Of a DNA stretch of 64,000 nucleotides, positions 57,413-64,000 are shown piece after piece; the first letter of the stretch is position 1, and the number at the start of each line of letters is the position of its first letter. Source of the stretch: Owenia fusiformis (Eukaryota; Annelida; Polychaeta; Sabellida; Oweniidae); assembly GCA_903813345.2 (NCBI GenBank), contig CAIIXF020000010.1, positions 24,035,740 to 24,099,739 on the forward strand, given 5' to 3'. The notes beneath the pieces are model-generated. The model ran no database searches, was not told where the DNA came from, and worked only from the letters and a program-made list of their open reading frames with translations. The position numbers were made by a program, and so were the translations under genes.

Positions 57413-58258
57413 GAAACGCTCCGATCTGATTAACACAGTGAACTGGAAACGCTCCGGTAGTCTAGATCTGTTTAGGAAATATATAGCTTGCCTTTCCTTT
57501 TCAGGAAGAGAAAGAAAAGATCTATTATACCCCTTGGCATCAAAAGAAGAGAGATTAATTCACATATAAATTTTCGTTTTTTCTATAGTTTTATGATTTA
57601 GCACACATGTAGGCATGACATCATATAATGTAGGCTTAAATCAGCTAGTTGCACACGTTTAGCACCACCAGGTTCAGATGTTTCAATTTGCCTAACAAGT
57701 ACAACACGTTTGTGAGAGAAAGATTCGATTCGGAACTCTTCTCTAATAGAATCTGAAAATGATATCAAAACAAAATGGTAAGAGCGTTTCTAAAACTGTG
57801 TTCTAAATCGACGGAGCGTTTCGAGGAAAACAAGCGATTTCTTGAGAACAAGTAATGGATTTGGACTGGGATTTTAGGAAATGAGAATATACGAGTTTGT
57901 GATCTACTACTTTAACAGAAAGATTAACGTTTCATAGAAATACTAGTTTAATTCGTAATTTGTGGTCAAATCGTCATCTTCAGATTCGTTCGATCTACAT
58001 TACGGAGCTTTGATCAAGCAAATAACAGTTTACCACCAGAAGTTGAAAAAATAAGATCTTTGCTCACGGTATTGTTCATCGAATGGTACATAATATAATA
58101 CTTCACCATAACATATGATATGTAAGAGAAACGAGAGAAACAATACTGACGGTTATAGTGGAATCTTCATAAGCCGCCATTTTATTTTGCTCCGGAGCGT
58201 TTCCGCGTAAATGAAACGCTCCGTCGTGCATGTAGGAGCGTTTGGGTTATACACCGTG
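57413..58258. mobile_element. Possible CAC-end element with ACGCTCC motif clusters
   Basis: GAAACGCTCCG occurs in both orientations near 57413, 57446, 57782, 57812, 58192, 58211 and 58236. The right edge, read inward, is CACGGTGTATAACCCAAACG, sharing CACGGTGT with the 54714 element. On the left CACAGTGAACTGGAAACG (57435) is a candidate end, but the flanks do not match, so the left boundary is unproven. Confidence 0.45.
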
Positions 58259-58497
58259 GTTGTAGTCTGTGATAAAATGAACTTGATACTTGTTACTTGA
58301 ATTTCTATCAACTCATTTTTATGATCAGAGATGGTCAAACGCTATATTCTATTGACAACGTAACATTCATTTGTCATCGTGACCTGCAGGTCATGACAAC
58401 CATCAACATGCAATGGTGTATGTTTACAAAAAACTTGAAACCAGGAGTTTTATTTAGACGGGACTTCCCCTTTTTATGTCACCACCAAAAGTGGTCA

Positions 58498-58575
58498 CAT
58501 ATTGTTAAAGTCTCCAACTTTTTTGTGTACGGTGTTTAGCCGCTAAACAAAAAAGTTGGAGACTTTAACAATATG
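58498..58575. repeat. Perfect 28-bp hairpin, 22-nt loop
   Basis: CATATTGTTAAAGTCTCCAA... is perfectly inverted at 58548-58575. The loop holds a smaller stem, GTTTAGC/GCTAAAC. Just upstream are ACCACCAAAAGTGGT (58481-58495) and GACCTGCAGGTC (58381-58392). Confidence 0.93.
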
Positions 58576-58755
58576 AACCAGATTTGGAATCAATAGTATG
58601 GGGTACGGTCTGGGGTCGGCGTTCAGCGTCTGTAACAAATGGCGGGTAGTGACATTTTTAATGTTTATGCCTTGTTTAATATTTAAGGCTCCAAATGAAA
58701 TGTGATATCTGATATCATCATGATGTTATTCTTATTATATTATTCTGTTTTGCAG

Positions 58756-58811
58756 GTGCCAATGAGTATGACACACAAGCAGTGACAATTGAGATTTCAA
58801 GTCCAGTTTGA
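58756..58811 (+). CDS. Candidate last exon of an unidentified gene
   Basis: A strong acceptor (TTATTCTGTTTTGCAG, preceded by a T-rich tract) opens a frame that, after two bases, reads ANEYDTQAVTIEISSPV and stops. The exon is short but the sequence is protein-like. No AATAAA follows within 300 bp. The preceding exon (ending in phase 1) was not identified. A hairpin built on GAAGAACAATACGCCGTTCTTC straddles the stop. Confidence 0.35.
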
Positions 58812-58952
58812 AGAACAATACGCCGTTCTTCAAGTTATAGCCCAGGGAGTTCAAGTTTATGCATCTTGCCTCAAGTAAAATGTTAGCATACATTGAGATA
58901 GAATAATGTTTAAAAAATGTTAAAGATTTAACTCTTTAAAGACTGGGTCCGG

Positions 58953-59045
58953 ACCACAGAGAGCTTTTTAGATGGTTAAAATGTGTAAAAATGTATATTT
59001 AGTTAAATATACATTTTTACCATGTAAAAAGCTCTCTGTGGTCAG
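58953..59045. repeat. Hairpin, about 42-bp arms
   Basis: ACCACAGAGAGCTTTTTAGA... and the inverse ending AAAAAGCTCTCTGTGGT enclose TAAATATACATTTTTAC-type arms around a very short loop. If the exon at 58756 is real this lies in its 3' UTR or just beyond. Confidence 0.85.
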
Positions 59046-59284
59046 GACCCACGTACGTGGGTAAGAGGGTGCGTGGGTAGGAGTTTTTTTTATACAAAGC
59101 CGAACTCACTCTCTTGATACATTCTGACAGTGGGCCTGAAAGGTTTATCCCATGTATAATAGCCTAATATGTGTCCATCAGTGCTGTGAATCATTCTAAA
59201 CAGCGGCTAGAACACGTTAAGCTTCACATTAGTGCATGTTCATGTATTGTATTTTTCAATCGTCGTACATTCACAGTCATACTC

Positions 59285-59515
59285 CACTGGCGGATTAGGG
59301 GGGGGGGAGGGGCTTGAGCCAAAAAAGGCCTTCAGGCTCCAAAAACTGGGCCTTTTTGATCATTACTGGGCCTCTTAAGGCCTTATTTTTTAATTTCAGG
59401 CCAAATTTTGAAGAAAATGAGCCTAAAAATTTCAAAATTTGGGCCCACTTTTGGGTTTTAGGGGCCCAAAAATTTTTGAGCCCCCCCCCCTTGTTGGTTT
59501 CCGGATCCGCCCCTG
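59285..59515. mobile_element. 231-bp MITE, 5-bp TSD
   Basis: CACTGGCGGATTAGG at the left and (inverted) CAGGGGCGGATCCGG at the right. TACTC flanks both ends (59280-59284, 59516-59520). The interior is built of GGCCTT/AAGGCC and GGGCCCA motifs between G and C runs. A related end is at 49660. Confidence 0.75.
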
Positions 59516-59981
59516 TACTCTAAAATATATTAATTTATATATAAGTCAAGAAATTCTCTCAACAAGTCTTGATTCAGCAGATACATTTGGGGGAACTGAT
59601 GTTCAAATTATTCTTCCTTGAAAATGATCGGTCCCTTGCCGGAAGTAAATTAGGCCACGTAAGGATGACATCATACTAGGAAAAGCATAATGCTTGAATA
59701 TTTGAAAGATATTGTAAATCATTAACGTCCAAATATGAGATCGAATGTTACTCTCATTGAAGGCCCTTATGCTTAATAAACAATCGGAAAACATCAAAAA
59801 CGAAGTATAATTTGATTTGTATGTATTTTCCTTTTAAATATTATTTCAGCAAAAGTCTTGTACTGAAAAACGTAAACATTCAGATGGTCAGACTAAAAGC
59901 AGCGCTGTACTTTCAAAGAATTGAGGTATTACAGATCATGAATCGCATTTACATGTGATTAAGGGGAGCCATGCGATAAGG

Positions 59982-60115
59982 ATGCATGCTATCAAGCTGG
60001 GTGGTTGGCTAGTGTCTGTAGCGACATTGCTTGCTGCGAATAGTGGAGGAACAGACCCTTCAGGCCCAGTTCCGCCATCTTGTCCAAGCAGCAAATCTGA
60101 CGAAACTTCATCCAG
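59982..60115 (+). CDS. Candidate first exon with signal peptide
   Basis: ATG at 59982 (A at -3) reads MHAIKLGGWLVSVATLLAA, then NSGGTDPSGPVPPSCPSSKS and DETSS, meeting a consensus donor (CCAG then GTAAGG at 60116) in phase 2. A short basic start, a hydrophobic core and small residues fit a secretory signal peptide, followed by a Ser/Pro-rich extracellular-type stretch. The frame is open upstream to 59925 without another Met. The next exon was not identified; a 2.4-kb palindrome begins 70 bp downstream. Confidence 0.42.
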
Positions 60116-60221
60116 GTAAGGCCCACGGATCTCCTCTGTGTCTAGGCTCAATAAATATACTCAAGGACAAGACACGAGATCTTCGGAAAATTTATTTGAG
60201 ACCCTATCTGTTGCAAGACTA

Positions 60222-60990
60222 CTACTTTTTTCAAGGCCTGACTGCGTCGCTAACATGCTAAATATAAGAGTTACCTGACGTTTGGGAGTCTGACTTACCT
60301 TCTAAAGGTTAGAACCCGAATCTTAATGAAACCATATCACCTTTGTTGCGTCGATGATGATGCATAAACATAGCATTTGATAGAAATTAGCGTAAATGCT
60401 TTTCCGACTTTTTCATTTTTCATCAATGTTGACTTCCGGGAAGGCGTTGTAGTTATCACGAAATAACGCATTGACCCTTGAACTTTACTTTGTTGACGTG
60501 TCAACCAAGCATGTCTGGTGTGAAAATTAAAAGAATATTAAGCAATGTTCTACATCCGCCAAGCTAAGTGAAGTAGTCAATATTTAAAATTACCAATTTC
60601 AAGTGAAGTACGTAGAAATATGAGCGTCTGCTGTATTAGTCGATTAATAGAGTAAGACCTGTTGGTGATGCTTTATAATTTAGACCAAAACATTGAAGAA
60701 CAAACGAACCTGTAAATCGTGAAAACAACGAACAAATATTCGGTTTTCACATATGTTCGGTAATTTTTCGTATTGAAACTTCCGGAACTTACAAGGAAAT
60801 CATTCATTTTCTCGATCCATGATTTACCTCTTGGATGTTGTGGCAAATGCTCCATGGTTGACGGAACAAAGGTGATATGGTTTCATTAAGATTCGGGTTC
60901 TAACCTTTAGAAGGTAAGTCAGACTCCCAAACGTCAGCTAACTCTTATATTTAGCATGTTAGCGACGCAGTCAGGCCTTGAAAAAAGTAG
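60222..60990 (+). mobile_element. TIR element P (769 bp), TA target
   Basis: Ends CTACTTTTTTCAAGGCCTGA with TIRs of about 130 bp (GCTAACATGCTAAATATAAG, TTTGGGAGTCTGACTTACCT). A TA precedes it; the right side has lost one T relative to the empty site in the mirror arm. No transposase frame. A TA target suggests the Tc1/mariner superfamily. Confidence 0.85.
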
Positions 60991-61036
60991 AAACGCCTGG
61001 CGTAACCGTCACCATGTTATTCAGTGTTTTTAAGTA

Positions 61037-61585
61037 CTACTTTTTTCAAGGCCTGACTTCGTCGCTAACATGCTAAATATAAGAGTTAGCTGACGTTTGG
61101 GAGTCTGACTTACCTTCTAAAGGTTAGAACCCAAATCTTAATGAAACCATATCACCTTTGTTCCGTCAACCATGGAGCATTTGCCACAACATCCAAGAGG
61201 TAAATCATGGATCGAGAAAATGAATGATTTCCTTGTAAGTTCCGGAAGTTTCAATACGAAAAAGCTTAATATTCTTTTAATTTTCACACCAGACATGCTT
61301 GGTTGACACGTCAACAAAGTAAAGTTCAAGGGTCAATGCGTTATTTCGTGATAACTACAACGCCTTCCCGGAAGTCAACATTGATGAAAAATGAAAAAGT
61401 CGGAAAAGCATTTACGCTAATTTCTATCAAATGCTATGTTTATGCATCATCATCGACGCAACAAAGGTGATATGATTTCATTAAAATTCGGGTTCTAACC
61501 TTTAGAAGGTAAGTCAGACTCCCAAACGTCAGCTAACTCTTATATTTAGCATGTTAGCAACGCAGTCAGGCCTTGAAAAAAGTAG
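61037..61585 (-). mobile_element. TIR element Q (549 bp), TA target
   Basis: Same family as P in opposite orientation, lacking about 210 bp that P has in its middle. TA flanks both ends (61035-61036, 61586-61587). The empty site TTTTTAAGTAGCGCAAGG survives, inverted, in the palindrome's right arm near 62475-62495. Confidence 0.9.
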
Positions 61586-61663
61586 TAGCGCAAGGATCCT
61601 GCCATGACCGTGGTAATGTTATCGTGAAAGCCTGGTATAACAGCGACAATGCTGTATTATATT

Positions 61664-61982
61664 GCAATGCCTGCCATGACCGTGACAATGTAATATAGTA
61701 CTGCAAGGCCTTGCATGACCATGACAATATCATATATTGTTCTGCAAGGCCTGGCATGACCGTGACAATGTTATATAGTACTGCAAGGCCTGGCATGACC
61801 GTGACAATGTAATATAGTACTGCAAGGCCTGGCATGACCGTGACAATATTATATATTGTTCTGCAAGGCCTGGCATGACCGTGGCAATGTAATATAGTAC
61901 TGCAAGGCCTGGCATGGCCGTGACAATGTTATATAGTATTGCAAGGCTTGGTATGACCGCCGTGGCAATGTGATATAGTATT
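61664..61982. repeat. 39-bp minisatellite, eight units
   Basis: Units of GCAAGGCCTGGCATGACCGT plus GACAATGTTATATAGTACT, 39-42 bp long, with a degenerate ninth to about 62028. Single related units occur in the right arm of the palindrome (62340-62480). Confidence 0.93.
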
Positions 61983-62050
61983 CCAAGTTCAGGTATGAGG
62001 GTGGTAATGTAGAAATTTAGGCTTAGTCCTACTATGACCGTTATAATGTA

Positions 62051-62145
62051 TACCCTGCGTGCAGAGTCTAGTTAAACTACTATCTTCTTCTAGTTGAAGA
62101 CGAAGCTCTCTTTTAAGAAGTGAAGTCAAACGAATGCAAAGGGTA
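62051..62145. mobile_element. 95-bp MITE, family E, 9-bp TSD
   Basis: TACCCTGCGTGCAGAGT to GAATGCAAAGGGTA is a deletion derivative of 46954-47277. TATAATGTA flanks both ends (62042-62050, 62146-62154). Nine bases suits Mutator-type elements (known trait); eight is also possible. Confidence 0.75.
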
Positions 62146-62627
62146 TATAATGTATTGCAATGACTAGTAAATATGTATGACATTAATGAATATCCTTAAC
62201 AATTTTAAGTGATCGTCATGACAATTAAACAGTTTAATACTATGATCATGGTGTTTAACTACCTTAATCATGTCAAAATCAAAATTACTACTATACATTA
62301 ATATTTACATTCGCTTATAAACCACAATAAAGGCTACGGTCGCGCCAGGCTTCCACGATAACACTTCCAGGGTCATGACAGGCCTTGCAATATAATACAG
62401 CATTGTCAGGGTTATACCAGCCTGTCACGGTTATACCAGGCTTACAAGATAACACTACCACGGTCATGGCAGGATCCTTGCGCTACTTAAAAACACTAAT
62501 TAACATGGCGATGGTTGTGGTAGGTGTAAGTCTTGCAATAGATAGCATGTGATTTATTTTTCCTTGATTTTGGAGTCAGTTTATCAATAAAAATCACATG
62601 TCATACAAACGATGTGTACTGTTGTAA

Positions 62628-63551
62628 GGGTTTACGGAAAAGACCAACCCCACCGACCAGTCGGTGTTTTCCACTGGTAGCCTCAAAACAGGGTTTGAAG
62701 AAAATGTGTAAAAGACCGACCATATCATGTAAAAGACCGAACATATTTGTAGCCTTAGAATATTAATAATTTGATTTTGAATGTCAATCGTTGGACTAGG
62801 CAACGTTTTTTACCGATTTTGTACCTTGCAACGAATGGCAAGCAAACAAATTGGTCATGACCGTCTCCTCTCGATTAATTGTCCTGCCTTAGGTCCTAAC
62901 CTATCATTAACCAACCTATCATTTCTACGGGAATCTATCCTAATTTTTTACTGAAATTTAACAATTTCGAAACAAAAATGATTTGTTATCGTCATAGCCT
63001 ACTGAATACTGAACACGATATAAGGTTACATGCGTTCTCTTATCGGGATTAAAAGTGACTTACCATTTCAGTACACCATTATAAAGCTTTTTTTTGTCAT
63101 ATCAAATGTAGTTTTTACCAGTTGACGTTTAACAACTGAGAAATCAAACATAATGTTACAATGTCAACATCGACGATGTTTGTGTGTTTTTGTTATTGCG
63201 TTTCATATGAATGAAGAATGAACTTAATGCAATGTTACGTGCGTTTTTTTTCCAAAGTGACTTACCAGGATGAAATTGGTCTTCTAACAACTGAAACATC
63301 ACTTAAAAATATGACATTACACACCACGACGATGTAACGTTTTCATCGTGATTTGAAATGATAATTATACGTTTTTAAATCACGACCTAGTAAAGGTACT
63401 ATAGTCATTGGATTCCCAGTTTTAGTTTTACTTCTAATTTTGCATTTTTTCATCTTTATGTAAAAGACCGTCAGCCGACCACCGACCACATGTACCCAAC
63501 TGTGGAGAGTGACTGGTCGGTGGTCGGCGGTCGGTGTTTTACGTAAACCCC
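62628..63551. mobile_element. 924-bp TIR element, 8-bp TSD
   Basis: GGGTTTACGGAAAAGACC at the left and (inverted) GGGGTTTACGTAAAACACC at the right. TGTTGTAA flanks both sides (62620-62627, 63552-63559). Subterminal regions are full of ACCGACC/GGTCGGT motifs. The length of the duplication and the (CAG)GGGTTTACG end suit hAT. No coding capacity was recognised. Confidence 0.85.
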
Positions 63552-63588
63552 TGTTGTAAGCACGGATAGTGGGAAGTCCTTCATCTAG

Positions 63589-63730
63589 GGGGGGGGGGGG
63601 GGTGTATAGAGGGTCTTGGAAATGCATATACAATATTTTTCAGCTCTCTTATACCATATACAATATTTTTTCACCCCTTTTATACCATATACAATATTTT
63701 TCACAGCTCTTATACCATATACGATATTTT
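63589..63730. repeat. G14 run and 30-bp tandem repeat
   Basis: A run of about 14 G (63589-63602) is followed by three and a half units of ATATACAATATTTTTCA plus CTCTTATACC (63625-63730). Confidence 0.85.
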
Positions 63731-64000
63731 AGGTGAAATACAATATACGATAATTTTGAAACTGCTTTTGATTAAAGTTTGGATATTTATAAGGAAATAA
63801 TATTAGGAGAGAATCCTTGTACTAAAGTAAATGTATTATTATAAGGGAAATAGACTCCACATACATACCACAATGATTTCATTTATTACATTATGAATAA
63901 GACACCATTCGGGTACATCCGCATGTTCAGAAAAGCTGTGACCACATTTTATTTTCAGGTAAACAAGTTGATTTAAAACACATTTATGATATAAGATTCA

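Larger units (their letters stand above)
57251..58597. repeat. 24-bp direct repeats 1.3 kb apart
   Basis: TGAACCAGATTTGGAATCAA plus TAGT occurs at 57250-57273 and 58574-58597 without mismatch. The intervening DNA holds the ACGCTCC-motif element and a 28-bp hairpin; the second copy abuts that hairpin. Confidence 0.85.
60185..62570. repeat. 2.4-kb palindrome with two insertions in its left arm
   Basis: The outer arms pair GGAAAATTTATTTG...TTGCAAGAC (60185-60217) with its inverse near 62530-62570, AACATGG...TTTTTAAG (61010-61034) with 62490-62510, and CGCAAGGATCCTGCCATGAC (61588) with 62475. The right arm is continuous; the left arm is split by elements P and Q. The centre holds the 39-bp minisatellite. 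Confidence 0.85.

Noticed and set aside
57363-57563. 67-codon stop-free frame ending SFSGRERKDLLYPLASKEERL
   Set aside because: Overlaps an acceptor-like tract and the ACGCTCC motifs; no start, no donor, no family. Length is within chance expectation.
61566-61915. MPGLAVLYYIVTV repeat proteins
   Set aside because: Translations of the 39-bp minisatellite.
1-64000. CRISPR arrays, rRNA or tRNA genes
   Set aside because: None seen; tandem arrays here have no spacer structure, and no tRNA A/B box pair with a convincing cloverleaf was found by eye.

Overview
This window reads as intergenic and intronic DNA from an AT-rich animal genome. There is no prokaryotic operon layout and no long open frame. 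Candidate exons are short and flanked by GT/AG signals. Most recognisable content is DNA transposons, their deletion derivatives, palindromes and tandem repeats. Several elements have tandem cores of about 145-162 bp, an ACAG or CCCG tetranucleotide tract and a hairpin 3' end. That architecture resembles the pearl/CvA/DTC84 (Helentron-associated) elements known from bivalves, so a marine invertebrate, perhaps a mollusc, is favoured but not proven.

Layout. 1-5 kb: two phase-compatible candidate exons (600-883) and small duplications. 5-9 kb: a 22-bp hairpin, half of a 730-bp MITE (family A) and an 878-bp near-perfect palindrome. 9-14 kb: a hAT remnant with a BED-finger exon, and a mariner remnant split by a 2.28-kb terminal-inverted-repeat (TIR) element. 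14-18 kb: a 16-bp minisatellite, a pearl-like element, then a featureless stretch. 17.5-21.2 kb: a complete family A MITE, and a palindrome with a 2.15-kb TIR element inserted in one arm. 21.7-26.6 kb: two pearl-like elements that differ by one 606-bp higher-order unit, and a cluster of palindromes sharing a core motif. 27-36 kb: sparse; a 1.05-kb TIR element, a 163-bp MITE, and two weak promoter-like stretches. 36.4-40.3 kb: a dimeric ~150-bp satellite split by an 896-bp hAT-like palindrome, then seven 162-bp repeats. 40.9-47.3 kb: six TIR elements, three with clean 8-bp target duplications, one carrying a BED-finger exon. 47.3-48.8 kb: a candidate minus-strand first exon with CRE-like sites and a 30-nt micro-exon. 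50-57 kb: a TIR family with one nested insertion, a GC-rich patch, and a 1,865-bp element carrying a spliced unrecognised gene. 57-64 kb: hairpins, a candidate last exon, a candidate signal-peptide first exon, a 2.4-kb palindrome with two transposons in one arm, a 39-bp minisatellite and another 8-bp-TSD element.

The strongest biological observation is a group of otherwise unrelated elements with ends starting CAC and 5-bp target duplications (11.2-13.5, 19.0-21.2, 52.7-53.7 and 54.7-56.6 kb). CAC ends with 5-bp duplications are the hallmark of Transib/RAG-type transposition; placing these elements there is inference. The 54.7-56.6 kb copy has 68/69-identical TIRs and an apparently spliced gene of about 190 codons. 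No host gene in the window could be named.
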